Assembly: GCA_963617275.1 (NCBI GenBank)
Contig: CAVENX010000012.1
Coordinates: 62,001-126,000, forward strand
Direction: 5' to 3'
DNA length: 64,000 nt
Origin: Limivicinus sp963617275
GTDB taxonomy: Bacteria > Bacillota > Clostridia > Oscillospirales > Oscillospiraceae
Shown: positions 31,639 through 40,117 of the stretch, piece after piece
Layout of the letters: each line of letters starts with the position of its first letter
Numbering within the stretch: the stretch's first letter is position 1
Position numbers and translations under genes: made by a program
Notes under the pieces: model-generated
Database searches by the model: none
The model's input: only the letters and a program-made list of their open reading frames with translations
Told to the model about the DNA's origin: nothing

Positions 31639-33291
31639 ATGGCAAAAAAACGTTTTGACGGATGGCTGATCGTCTCCGTGCTGCTTTTGCTGCTGTTTGT
31701 TGCCGTCCTTATCTACCCGATGTTCGGCGTTATCAAGCAGGCCGTCATCATGCCGGACGGGAGCTTTTCATGGGAACAGTTTGAAAAGTTCTTCGGCAGC
31801 AGCTATTATGTAGATACCATATACAATTCCTTTAAAATCACAATTTTTGTCACGCTTCTGACGCTTGTTATAGGTATCCCCTTCGCTTATTTCTACGCGT
31901 TCTATAAGCTCAAGGGCGCAAAGATACTCTTTGTCGTCAGTATCCTCTGCTGTATGTCCGCCCCGTTTCTGGGCGCGTACTCGTGGGTCATGCTTCTTGG
32001 GCGCGGCGGCGTCATAACAAAGTTCATGAAATCGGCTCTCGGCATTACCATGCCGAGTATATACGGCTTCGGCGGCATCGCCCTTTCGCAGACGCTCAAA
32101 TTCTTTCCGCTGGTGTTCATCTATATGAACGGCGCATTCAAGAGCATAGACAACACGCTTATGGAAGCGTCCGCCAACATGGGCTGCACCGGCGTGAAGC
32201 GTATGTTCAATATCGTCCTGCACCTGACCATGCCCACGATCCTTGCGGCGACCCTTATGGTGTTCATGCAGGCTTTCGCGGATTTCGGCACACCCACTAT
32301 TCTCGGCGAAGGCTTCAAGACCTTCCCCGTACTGCTCTATAACGAGTATCTCGGTGAAAACGGCGCGAACTACAACTTTGCCGCCGCGCTTGCCATAATC
32401 GCAGTCCTTGTCACCGCGATCATATTCTTCCTGCAAAAATGGGCCACCGGCCGCTTCAAATTCTCGATCAACACTCTGCATCCGGTCGAGAAGAAAGAAG
32501 CAAAGGGTATTGCCGGCTTTCTTATGCATCTGTACTGCTACGTGCTGTGCGCCGTTGCCATCCTCCCGCAGCTGTATATTATCTATCTCAGCTTCCGCAA
32601 CAGCAAGGGTTCGCTTTTCGGCGTCGGCTACTCGCTCGTAAATTATCAGAGCGCCATCAAGAAGAAGCTCGTTCTTGCATCGCGCAACACACTGCTTATG
32701 GGCATTATCGCCCTCGCGGTCATCATCGTCATCGCCGTTGTCCTGGCGTATCTTGTTGTGCGCCGCAACAGCACGCTTAACCACTCGCTCGATACCATCG
32801 CCATGCTGCCCTATATAATGCCCGGCGCGGTCATCGGTATCGCACTGCTGATCGCATACGGCTCCAAGCCCGTTGCGCTCACCGGTACAATGACGATCAT
32901 GATAATGTCCTTTGCAATACGACGTATGCCGTACACGATACGTTCCGCGACGGCAACGCTTATGCAGATCCCGATAAGTATCGAAGAAGCGGCGATAAGC
33001 CTCGGCGCGTCAAAGCTCAAGACGTTCGCCAAGATCACCGTTCCCATGATGTCCAACGGTATCCTCTCCGGCGCTATTCTCAGCTGGGTCGCTATTGTCA
33101 CAGAGCTTTCAAGCTCAGTCATACTTTACAGCAACAAAACCACGACCCTCACCATGCAGGCTTATATCTACATAGGCCGCGGCGAGTACGGCACAGCGGC
33201 GGCATTTGCGGCCATCCTCACCGTCATTACCGCGTTGAGTCTGTTCCTGTACATGGCGATAAGCAAGTCCGAAGACGATATACAGATCTGA
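31639..33291 (+). CDS. ABC importer permease with two fused transmembrane domains (FbpB/ThiP-like)
   Basis: The 550-residue permease has about twelve helices in two homologous halves. Each carries an EAA loop that contacts the ATPase: MEASANMGCTGVKRMFNIVL near 175 and IEEAAISLGASKLKTFAKIT near 450. Fused permeases of this length occur in Fe3+, thiamine and 2-aminoethylphosphonate importers. It lies 14 bases after the ATPase gene and about 55 before the binding protein. GGGAGGGC precedes the ATG. Confidence 0.92.
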   Translation: MAKKRFDGWLIVSVLLLLLFVAVLIYPMFGVIKQAVIMPDGSFSWEQFEKFFGSSYYVDTIYNSFKITIFVTLLTLVIGIPFAYFYAFYKLKGAKILFVVSILCCMSAPFLGAYSWVMLLGRGGVITKFMKSALGITMPSIYGFGGIALSQTLKFFPLVFIYMNGAFKSIDNTLMEASANMGCTGVKRMFNIVLHLTMPTILAATLMVFMQAFADFGTPTILGEGFKTFPVLLYNEYLGENGANYNFAAALAIIAVLVTAIIFFLQKWATGRFKFSINTLHPVEKKEAKGIAGFLMHLYCYVLCAVAILPQLYIIYLSFRNSKGSLFGVGYSLVNYQSAIKKKLVLASRNTLLMGIIALAVIIVIAVVLAYLVVRRNSTLNHSLDTIAMLPYIMPGAVIGIALLIAYGSKPVALTGTMTIMIMSFAIRRMPYTIRSATATLMQIPISIEEAAISLGASKLKTFAKITVPMMSNGILSGAILSWVAIVTELSSSVILYSNKTTTLTMQAYIYIGRGEYGTAAAFAAILTVITALSLFLYMAISKSEDDIQI

Positions 33292-33346
33292 TGCCCATAC
33301 TGATGCGCAAGCATCCGGGAATATAATTTTTAGAAGGAGAACCAAA

Positions 33347-34489
33347 ATGAAAAAAATCCTTGCACTCATCATGGCACTCTGCATGATTTTTGCACTGTGC
33401 GCATGCGGCGAGACCAAGGCTCCCGCCGAAGCACCCGCAGAAGCCCCTGCCGAAGCACCCGCTGAGGAAGCCGCTCCCGCAGAAGAAGCAGCTCCCGCCG
33501 AGGAAGCAGCAGAGGAAGATCTGGGCAACACCCTCGTCCTCTACTCCTCCATGACCGAAGCCGACCTTGACGCTCTCAAGACCTGCTTTGCAGAAGTTTA
33601 CCCCGACATCGAGATCGAGGTCATTTCCGGTTCCGCCGGTGAGTTCACCGCAAAGATTCAGGCCGAAGCAGGCAATCCTCAGGGCGACGTTACCTGGGGC
33701 GGCCTTGCCGATTCCGATGGTGACAAATACAAGGACATCTTTGAAGAGTGGGTTTCCATCCATGATGACGAATCCCTTGAGGGTTACAGCACCCCCAACG
33801 GACTTTACAGCATGGATCACCTCTCCACCGTCTGCTTCTGCGTAAACACCCAGCTCGAGAAGGAGCTTGGTCTGAACATCCAGTCCTACGAAGATCTGCT
33901 TGATCCTGCACTCAAGGGCAAGATCGTCATCTCCGACCCCAACAGCTCCTCCGCTGCATGGAACAACCTCTGCAACATTTTCTCCGTTTACGGCATTGAC
34001 ACTCAGGAATCCTGGGACTATATCGACAAGCTCCTTGAGAACGTTGTCGTTGTTGAGAAATCCTCCGTTTGCTTCAACTCCGTTTCTGACGGTGAGTACG
34101 TTGTAGGTCTGACCTACGAAGACGGCGCTATCAAGCTCAACCAGAGCGCGGCAGAACTCGGCACCGAGGCCGTTACCGAGGTTCGTTACCCCTCCAACGG
34201 CACTTCCGCTTCTGCATTCGGCGTTGCGGTCATCAAGGGTGCACCCCATATGGCAGCCGCAAAGGCATTTGTTAACTGGGTTTGCTCCGCAGAAGGCCAG
34301 AGCGCAATGGCAGAGTACATGGAAGGCACTCTCCGCTTCACCAACGCAAACTACACCTCTCCCGAGAATGCATGGCTCAAGGCGTCCAGCGACATCACAT
34401 GGGTCACCCGTGATGTTCCCACTTTGACCGCTCAGAAGGCTGACCTTCTTGCAAAGTGGAACGAGCACCTTGCAGCTGTTCAGGGCTGA
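33347..34489 (+). CDS. ABC importer substrate-binding lipoprotein
   Basis: The 380-residue protein has a lipoprotein signal (MKKILALIMALCMIFALCAC, lipobox LCAC), then a low-complexity linker of repeated APAEAPAEE units (about 24-58), then a class II periplasmic binding fold of the Fe3+/2-aminoethylphosphonate type (NTLVLYSSMTEADLDAL, GDVTWGGLADSDG, TPNGLYSMDHLSTV, KGKIVISDPNSSSAAWNN). The substrate cannot be read, but the dehydrogenase and phosphatase neighbours suggest a phosphorylated polyol or phosphonate. AGAAGGAG is upstream. Confidence 0.9.
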   Translation: MKKILALIMALCMIFALCACGETKAPAEAPAEAPAEAPAEEAAPAEEAAPAEEAAEEDLGNTLVLYSSMTEADLDALKTCFAEVYPDIEIEVISGSAGEFTAKIQAEAGNPQGDVTWGGLADSDGDKYKDIFEEWVSIHDDESLEGYSTPNGLYSMDHLSTVCFCVNTQLEKELGLNIQSYEDLLDPALKGKIVISDPNSSSAAWNNLCNIFSVYGIDTQESWDYIDKLLENVVVVEKSSVCFNSVSDGEYVVGLTYEDGAIKLNQSAAELGTEAVTEVRYPSNGTSASAFGVAVIKGAPHMAAAKAFVNWVCSAEGQSAMAEYMEGTLRFTNANYTSPENAWLKASSDITWVTRDVPTLTAQKADLLAKWNEHLAAVQG

Positions 34490-34501
34490 TCAATATTCCA
34501 A

Positions 34502-34534
34502 CAAAAAACAAGTCCGCTTCCGGCGGACTTGTTT
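34502..34534 (+). terminator. Left terminator copy flanking element A
   Basis: AAACAAGTCCGC/CGGCGGACTTGTTT forms the terminator hairpin of the binding-protein gene. It is repeated with one base indel at 34735-34766. Confidence 0.85.
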
Positions 34535-34734
34535 CAGCTTGACAAAGAACCAAGGTTCTTTGTCAACAGGGTTGCACTGCGCTCTGTGCCTCGGTTGTTC
34601 GCCACAGGCGAACAATTCGACACTCGCTCCGTGAGAAGTGTTTTCCCCGACGTACATGCCGCCGGAGAAAACGACTAAAACTATTTTTTGCCTGCGGGCA
34701 AAAAACTCTGCGAGGCTTTTTTCGACAGCCTCAT
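34535..34734 (+). mobile_element. Element A: 200-bp non-coding hairpin element between duplicated terminators
   Basis: The body starts with a perfect 13-bp hairpin (TTGACAAAGAACC/GGTTCTTTGTCAA), then stem TTGTTCGCC/GGCGAACAA, a TTTTCC..GGAGAAAA stem and TTTTTTGCC/GGGCAAAAAA, and ends TTTTTTCGACAG. It encodes no protein. It is about 85-90% identical to element B at 44304-44500. The ends are imperfect inverted repeats, as in a MITE, and the flanks are direct repeats of the local terminator. Confidence 0.75.
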
Positions 34735-34766
34735 CAAAAAACAAGTCCGCTCCGGCGGACTTGTTT
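34735..34766 (+). terminator. Right terminator copy flanking element A
   Basis: This is a 32-base near-identical repeat of 34502-34534 (CAAAAAACAAGTCCGC then CCGGCGGACTTGTTT), again a full hairpin with a T tail. Confidence 0.85.
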
Positions 34767-34978
34767 TTTGATGTCTGCGGGATTTTGCAGGGCTTTTTAG
34801 CATGAGCGTTTTTGAACGTTTTTCAATATCAGCGCCATGTATTGCAATGGCGGCATGTCTGTTGTAAAATACATACCGAACATAGGGCGCCGTGCTTTCT
34901 CCGGCAAATGCGCGGCATTTTGGGCTGTTTGCCATAATTTCCGGGGCTATCCGGCATGAAAGAGAGTTGTGATTTATT

Positions 34979-35704
34979 TTGAGCGAAAAAGAAATAAAGC
35001 TGATCGGTTTTGATCTGGACGGCACGCTTACCCAGCACAAAACGCATTTGCAGTCCGAGAACCGTGCGCTGCTCAACGAGCTTGGCAAGCGCTATAAGCT
35101 TCTTATGATCGGAGCCGGTCAGTGCCGCAGGATATTTGACCAGATGGAACACTACCCGATCGACATCATCGGCAACTACGGGATGCAGTACTGCACCTAT
35201 AACTGCGAAACACGCGATCTGGATACTGTTTTCGATATGCGCCTCCCCTGCGACAGGGAAAGCGTTGATGCGCGTATAACGCAGTTGAGAGAGCGCTACG
35301 GCTACACCGATTATGTCGGAGACAACGTAGAATACCACGTCTCCGGCTGCGTCACGTTCCCTCTTCTCGGCACAAAGGCGGCGATTGAGGACAAGCTGAG
35401 CTTTGATCCCGACAGAAAAAAGCGCCGCGCTTTTTATGACGATGTAAAAAATACATTCAGCGACTACACCGTGTTTGTCGGCGGCTCCTCCTCATTCGAC
35501 TTTGCCCCGTACCCTTACAACAAATACTATGCGCTGGATAAATACTGCAAGGATCACGGTCTGGAGCACGGCAATGTCGTCTACGTCGGCGATGATTACG
35601 GCCTTGGCGGCAACGACGAATCCATATATAAGTCCGATTTTGAGTTTATTTGCATTGACGACTACAGAACTCTGCGGGAGCGTATGTCCCGCTTTCTGAA
35701 ATAA
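34979..35704 (+). CDS. HAD-superfamily (type IIB) phosphatase
   Basis: The 241-residue protein has motif I GFDLDGTLTQ, motif II-like LLMIGAGQ, conserved Lys in the cap/core junction and motif IV VYVGDDYGLGGNDESI. The phosphomannomutase/Cof-like cap pattern (GNYGMQYCTYN, FVGGSSSFDFAPYPYNKYYA) suggests a sugar- or polyol-phosphate phosphatase. The start is a TTG at 34979. It lies 23 bases before the second glycerol-1-phosphate dehydrogenase homologue and downstream of the importer, so a pathway of uptake, dephosphorylation and oxidation is plausible. Confidence 0.85.
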   Translation: MSEKEIKLIGFDLDGTLTQHKTHLQSENRALLNELGKRYKLLMIGAGQCRRIFDQMEHYPIDIIGNYGMQYCTYNCETRDLDTVFDMRLPCDRESVDARITQLRERYGYTDYVGDNVEYHVSGCVTFPLLGTKAAIEDKLSFDPDRKKRRAFYDDVKNTFSDYTVFVGGSSSFDFAPYPYNKYYALDKYCKDHGLEHGNVVYVGDDYGLGGNDESIYKSDFEFICIDDYRTLRERMSRFLK

Positions 35705-35726
35705 TTTACGGTTGGGAGGCTATGCC

Positions 35727-37085
35727 ATGAAAATGTATGAAAAGCCGCAGGAGATCGGCAGATATCTTGACGTTGAGTTGGAATGTGATTGCGGACGGAC
35801 GCATTATGTGCCCATAAAGGGCGTAGAGATCGGCGCGGGCGCACTGAATACGCTTCCGGATTATGTAAAAAAGCTCGGCTACAAAAAGCCGCTCATACTG
35901 TGTGACGGCATCACCTATAATATCGCCGGAAAGCGCTGCGGTGAAATGCTGGAGAGTGCGGGAATAAACGCAGCGGTGCACACGCTCACCCATCTCGGCT
36001 TTGACGAGGCGACACTCGGCGAGATCGTCATAAACATCCCTGACGGATGCGACCTTATAATCGGCGTAGGCACCGGCTCGATCACGGATATGACGCGCTA
36101 CTCAAGCTTCAAGCTGAAGCTGCCCTGCTTTACCGTCGCCACCGGTGCACCTATGGACGGGTTCGCCGCTTCCATAGGCATAATGAACATCAACAGTCTG
36201 AAAGCGACCATGCCGGCGCACTGCACCGAGGTCATAATCGGCGATACCGACATTCTGAAAACCGCGCCGTACCGCATGACCGTTGCCGGCTTCGGCGATC
36301 TTATCGGTAAGGTCACCTGCCTCAACGATTGGGAGCTTGCACGCATAATAAACGGCGAACATTACTGCGCCAATATTACCCGACTTGTACGCGAATGTGT
36401 CGCAGACGTGATGAAGGAAGCGCCGAAAATAAAGGAACGTGCTCCCGAAACACTCGGCAGCATAATGCGCGGGCTTGTGCTTTCCGGCGCGGCAATAAGC
36501 CTTTACGGCGATTCCCGCCCCGCATCGGGTGCAGAGCACCACATGTCGCACTATTGGGAAACCATTATCGAGCAGCGCGGTGAGCGCCCCGCCATGCACG
36601 GCGAACAGGTCGCAGTCGGTACAGTGCTTGTGCTGATGCTGATTGAAGAGCTGCTCAAGGAAAACATTGACTTTGACGCGGCGCGTGCCGACGCTGGGAG
36701 GTACGATCCCGAGACATGGGAAGCGGCCGTCCGTGAGCATTACGGCGCCGCGGCGGATGAGGTCATTGCCCTCGAAAAACGCGTCGGCAAGAACTCCATC
36801 GACGGCAGACTGCGCCGTATCGACAGCATGGAGCGCAATTGGGGCGCTGTGCGCGCACAGCTGCAAACACTCCCGTCGTCTGCTTCTCTTCGTGCGCTGC
36901 TGAAGGATATCGGCTGCCCCTATTCCCCCGCGCAGATCAATATTGACGACGCTCTCCTTAAGGATACCTTTCTCTACTGCAAGGAGGTTCGTCCGCGCTA
37001 TACCGTTTTCCAGACGGTGTACGACCTCGGTCTTATGGACAAGCTTTCGGACCGCGTTATCGCACGTACAAAAACGGAAGACTGA
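35727..37085 (+). CDS. sn-Glycerol-1-phosphate dehydrogenase homologue (AraM/EgsA family), copy 2
   Basis: The 452-residue protein shares the family motifs with copy 1 but is diverged: VGTGSITDMTRY, ATGAPMDGFAAS, metal-ligand regions AGFGDLIGKVTCLNDWE, SGAEHHMSHYWE and AMHGEQVAVGTV, and N-terminal LECDCGRTHYVP. A GGGAGG site lies 8 bases before the ATG at 35727. Family members reduce DHAP to glycerol-1-phosphate or oxidise it. Two different members at one locus suggest distinct substrates or opposite directions; which is not decided by sequence. Confidence 0.88.
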   Translation: MKMYEKPQEIGRYLDVELECDCGRTHYVPIKGVEIGAGALNTLPDYVKKLGYKKPLILCDGITYNIAGKRCGEMLESAGINAAVHTLTHLGFDEATLGEIVINIPDGCDLIIGVGTGSITDMTRYSSFKLKLPCFTVATGAPMDGFAASIGIMNINSLKATMPAHCTEVIIGDTDILKTAPYRMTVAGFGDLIGKVTCLNDWELARIINGEHYCANITRLVRECVADVMKEAPKIKERAPETLGSIMRGLVLSGAAISLYGDSRPASGAEHHMSHYWETIIEQRGERPAMHGEQVAVGTVLVLMLIEELLKENIDFDAARADAGRYDPETWEAAVREHYGAAADEVIALEKRVGKNSIDGRLRRIDSMERNWGAVRAQLQTLPSSASLRALLKDIGCPYSPAQINIDDALLKDTFLYCKEVRPRYTVFQTVYDLGLMDKLSDRVIARTKTED

Positions 37086-37091
37086 TGAAGC

Positions 37092-37197
37092 AAGCGCTTG
37101 TCAAAGATTCTCCGCGAAGTTCTTTGACAAGAATCCTCCCATGGCGCGCTGTGCCTCTGCCGTTCACCTGCGTGCAGCTTTACAAGGCTCTTTTTCG
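37092..37197 (+). repeat. Decayed member of the terminator-associated element family
   Basis: It begins CTTGTCAAAG..CTTTGACAAG and contains GCGCTGTGCCTC as in elements A and B (GCGCTCTGTGCCTC), but it is only about 105 bp. A terminator follows on its right; no terminator copy is present on its left. Confidence 0.55.
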
Positions 37198-37203
37198 GTA
37201 TGC

Positions 37204-37242
37204 AAATCCCCAACTGCTTCATATTACGGCAGTTGGGGATAT
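37204..37242. terminator. Terminator between convergent dehydrogenase and XRE genes
   Basis: ATCCCCAACTGC (37206-37217) pairs perfectly with GCAGTTGGGGAT (37229-37240), followed by ATTTTCATTTT on the plus strand. Confidence 0.8.
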
Positions 37243-37244
37243 TT

Positions 37245-37694
37245 TCATTTTCCGAGTTCGCTTTTTACCGCTTTTGCTATCATTTGACGTCCCTCTTTGG
37301 AGTTCAGCACCTCAACGACGGTTTCACGCACAAGCGCCTTGAACGCCTCGCTTTTAAGCATAGCGGTGAGCGGCGCACTATCGTTATTGCGGCTTTCGGC
37401 GCTTGCCACCACCGTTCTTTTCGGTGCGGCAGGAACGGCGGGCGGCTCCTCCGGAAGCTCACCGTTCAGCCAGCTGTCCATCGCGGCGGGGTCATCCGAT
37501 TCGCCGCGCAGATATTCTGCCGAAACGCCGAAAAATGCCGCCAGCGCTTTCTGCTGCTCCTGATTCGGAGTTAGGCGTCCGGTCTCGAATTTTTCTATCG
37601 ACGTTTTCGGAAAGCCGAGCGCCGCGGCAAGCGCCGGGCGGCTGAGTCCCTTTTTACCGCGAAGCTGTTCTATTCTCTTTGAAATTGAAGTCAT
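37245..37694 (-). CDS. XRE-family regulator with unique C-terminal domain
   Basis: The 149-residue protein has an XRE helix-turn-helix at about 4-60 (RIEQLRGKKGLSRPALAAAL, KTSIEKFETGRLTPNQE), a Pro/Glu-rich linker (about 78-95) and a helical C-terminus. The C-terminus is not recognised and may mediate oligomerisation. AGGAGATCG lies upstream of the ATG. It is a stand-alone gene convergent with the dehydrogenase operon; targets unknown. Confidence 0.82.
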   Translation of the reverse strand: MTSISKRIEQLRGKKGLSRPALAAALGFPKTSIEKFETGRLTPNQEQQKALAAFFGVSAEYLRGESDDPAAMDSWLNGELPEEPPAVPAAPKRTVVASAESRNNDSAPLTAMLKSEAFKALVRETVVEVLNSKEGRQMIAKAVKSELGK

Positions 37695-37808
37695 AATTAT
37701 TTCGATCTCCTTTGTATGTTCTTATCGGCGGCAATGATCAAAGCATCTGCCGCAGTTATATTCTCTTTCTGCCGCTCCATGCTGTCCCAGCATTCACGGC
37801 AGGTGCGT

Positions 37809-38543
37809 CTATCTTTTCAGCAGCCAGCTCTTACCGTAAATATACGGCGTTCCGCGTGAGCCATCCTCTACTTTTCTGAGCATCGCTTCGGCATCCGTAA
37901 CAGCAAGTCCGGCAAGCCTGTCAATCCCGCAGTCAAGGAGTGCAGGACACATAGGCACGGACGGGCCTATGAGTATGGTGCAGGCGTTTTCGCACAGTGA
38001 AAGCAGGTGGGGAAGGGTTTTGTTCACTATCGCGTTTCCCGTTATCAGCACTATATCGCATTGCGGCAGAATATAGTCGCAGGCGCTGTCGGGATAGTCC
38101 CCACTCTGCGGCATACGCTCGATTATATATACCTGCGCCGCCTCGCGGTGTATCTGTTCGGTCATCTTCAAGTGGCCGATCGCGGCTACCGTTTTGCCCT
38201 TGATATCAAGCCCCGCGGTACAGTAATTTTCAAACGGTTCCTCACAGCAGAGCGCTTCCATGCGCTCTTTTGTATTATACCAGAGATTCGCCGCAGCAAG
38301 AGCAAGCCCCGCCTCGCGCAGATTCCAGCTTTTCACGGCGCTTGCGGCGTCCTTTATATCCATTTCTTCAAGCCCTGACGGAAACATGGGCGCTATGCTT
38401 TCCCCTTCAGTGCTCATAGCAATGCCGATCTTTCCTCCGCCAAGCGCCGCCGACCAGCGTCCCCCTCCTGCCATGCGGTCAATTACCGCGCCGTGCGGAA
38501 TATTTTCAATTATGGTGTCGTAAAGCGAAAAAAACGAGTTCAT
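37809..38543 (-). CDS. DUF4213/DUF364 protein (putative heavy-metal chelation domain)
   Basis: The 244-residue protein matches the two-part family: an N-terminal DUF4213-like domain (ALGGGKIGIAMSTEG, PMFPSGLEEMDI, KSWNLREAGLALAAANLWYN) and a C-terminal Rossmann-like DUF364 domain (GKTVAAIGHLKM, CDIVLITGNAIVNKTLPHLL, ILIGPSVPMCPALLDCGID). Homologues are linked to metal uptake or siderophore-like processes, with no proven reaction. The ATG at 38543 has GAGGGG 4 bases upstream; an in-frame TTG 6 codons earlier is less likely. Confidence 0.8.
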   Translation of the reverse strand: MNSFFSLYDTIIENIPHGAVIDRMAGGGRWSAALGGGKIGIAMSTEGESIAPMFPSGLEEMDIKDAASAVKSWNLREAGLALAAANLWYNTKERMEALCCEEPFENYCTAGLDIKGKTVAAIGHLKMTEQIHREAAQVYIIERMPQSGDYPDSACDYILPQCDIVLITGNAIVNKTLPHLLSLCENACTILIGPSVPMCPALLDCGIDRLAGLAVTDAEAMLRKVEDGSRGTPYIYGKSWLLKR

Positions 38544-38674
38544 TTTCCCCTCACAGTTCAAAAATTAATTCTTTGTTCATTGTAGCACAAAACAAAATAA
38601 TTGCCAATAGCCACGCTTCGTGGTACTATCTATATGTATTTATATGTCTTTATTTTTCTATGAAAGGAGCGGAA

Positions 38675-39988
38675 ATGAAGCGTATAATCTGCATGATATG
38701 CACCGGCGCTCTGGCTTTCTGTATGCTCGCGGGCTGCGGGAAAAAGGATACGGTTTCCGAAACGCCCGCCGAAAACGGGAGCGCACCGGAAAATATCCCT
38801 CAGGCGACGGCCGCCCCCGTGAGCACACCCAAAATATCCGCACGATACAACAGTCTTGACGAAGGCGACAAAGATGAGATAAGCCAGGTTCGTGCTGAGC
38901 TCAGCTCGGTAGCGCAAAGCTGTATGGATATCTACGAAACGGCGGATCGCGGCAGCGCGATAAACGCCGTGCTTTCTGCCGATACCGTGCGCGCCATGGT
39001 TGACAGGATAGGGCAGCAGGGCTTTGCTGCGATAGATTTTGACGGCAGGCTCGATATGCGCTGTCCGGAGTCGATAGAATATTTCGGAAGCTGCATCGAC
39101 AGCGGAAACGACATCTCCGTTTCGTACTATATGGTCTACAACGACGGGCAGATAAGCGTCTACCACCTTGGCCGTCAGAATGGTCTGTGGTACCTCATTG
39201 CGATGTCCTCCGGCTGGGACAAGAACTGCAAGCCGGAGATCCTGACCGAGGGGCGCTATGTGATAGGCAACGTCAGATACACTGAGAAAGGCTGGCTCAT
39301 ATACAGCCGCGATACCGACAGCTTCGACGCGAACCAGCGCTCTAACACAAATTCCTATGTGTTCATCCGCGTAAAGCCCTGCGCCGCCGACAAGAAAGCA
39401 CTCTGCAGCAAATATATAAAGCCGATAGGGTATTTCGAGAACAATCTGTTTACGACCACGTGGACACAGGCCGACTTTACCCCGATCGACTTCAACAGCC
39501 TTTTCTCCATGCTTTTCGGAATGTACAACGGTACGCAGTCTCTCACGGCGTCGAACGTTGAAGGCTACTACCCTTCCGTTGAGGGCACGCGCCTTTCGCT
39601 TGTCCCGACAGAGAGCTTCGAGCGCACAGTACAGCATTATTTCAATATTGACTCCTCCGTTCTGAAAGCCATTTCAGATTACAGCTTCGAGCGCGGCGGG
39701 TACTATTTTCTGGGCTATGCCGACGGTATGTACAACATCACGCCGCGCTTCCCCGAACCGGAAGTGACGGATTATTGGTACAATTCCGACGGGAGCATCA
39801 CAATGCATGTTGACGCGGTTTTCAAATGGTACGGCACGGACAAGGCGTTTTCACACGATGTTACCGTCATGGAGACTTCCGACGGCTTCCGCTACGTCTC
39901 CAATACACTTTACGCCGACGAAAGCAGTATTCTCCCGGAGCGCAAGCTCTCAATGCTGCTTGATATTGAGCTTGAGAAGCTCAATTGA
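38675..39988 (+). CDS. Secreted lipoprotein of unknown function
   Basis: The 437-residue protein starts with a lipoprotein signal (MKRIICMICTGALAFCMLAG then Cys), then a Pro/Thr-rich linker (about 28-55), then a globular extracellular part with no recognised family. GAAAGGAGCGG precedes the ATG at 38675. It follows a divergent DUF4213/DUF364 gene and precedes a HAD phosphatase gene. No operon link is clear. Confidence 0.78.
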   Translation: MKRIICMICTGALAFCMLAGCGKKDTVSETPAENGSAPENIPQATAAPVSTPKISARYNSLDEGDKDEISQVRAELSSVAQSCMDIYETADRGSAINAVLSADTVRAMVDRIGQQGFAAIDFDGRLDMRCPESIEYFGSCIDSGNDISVSYYMVYNDGQISVYHLGRQNGLWYLIAMSSGWDKNCKPEILTEGRYVIGNVRYTEKGWLIYSRDTDSFDANQRSNTNSYVFIRVKPCAADKKALCSKYIKPIGYFENNLFTTTWTQADFTPIDFNSLFSMLFGMYNGTQSLTASNVEGYYPSVEGTRLSLVPTESFERTVQHYFNIDSSVLKAISDYSFERGGYYFLGYADGMYNITPRFPEPEVTDYWYNSDGSITMHVDAVFKWYGTDKAFSHDVTVMETSDGFRYVSNTLYADESSILPERKLSMLLDIELEKLN

Positions 39989-40030
39989 GACCGTCAGAGA
40001 AGCAAGCTTTTTTGGCAAAAAGGCTGCAAT

Positions 40031-40062
40031 GCTTTTACAAGCTGAATTGAGCTTGTAAAAGC
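40031..40062. terminator. 12-bp stem-loop after the lipoprotein gene
   Basis: GCTTTTACAAGC (40031-40042) pairs with GCTTGTAAAAGC (40051-40062). There is no good T-run after it, so termination strength is uncertain. The bases before it (about 40000-40030, CTTTTTTGGCAAAAAGGCTG) vaguely resemble the terminator-associated elements. Confidence 0.5.
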
Positions 40063-40117
40063 CGCGGCAAAGTTGTATTATATATGCGGCAAATAAAAAG
40101 TATTTACAGAGGTATAT

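Noticed and set aside
33227..34468. 413-codon frame antisense to the substrate-binding lipoprotein
   Set aside because: The plus strand has a lipoprotein signal and binding-protein fold; the antisense translation is Gly/Val-rich without motifs.
34502..34766. Simple explanation of elements A-C as ordinary double terminators
   Set aside because: The two terminator copies are near-identical direct repeats around a conserved body, and the body recurs elsewhere with a different terminator pair.
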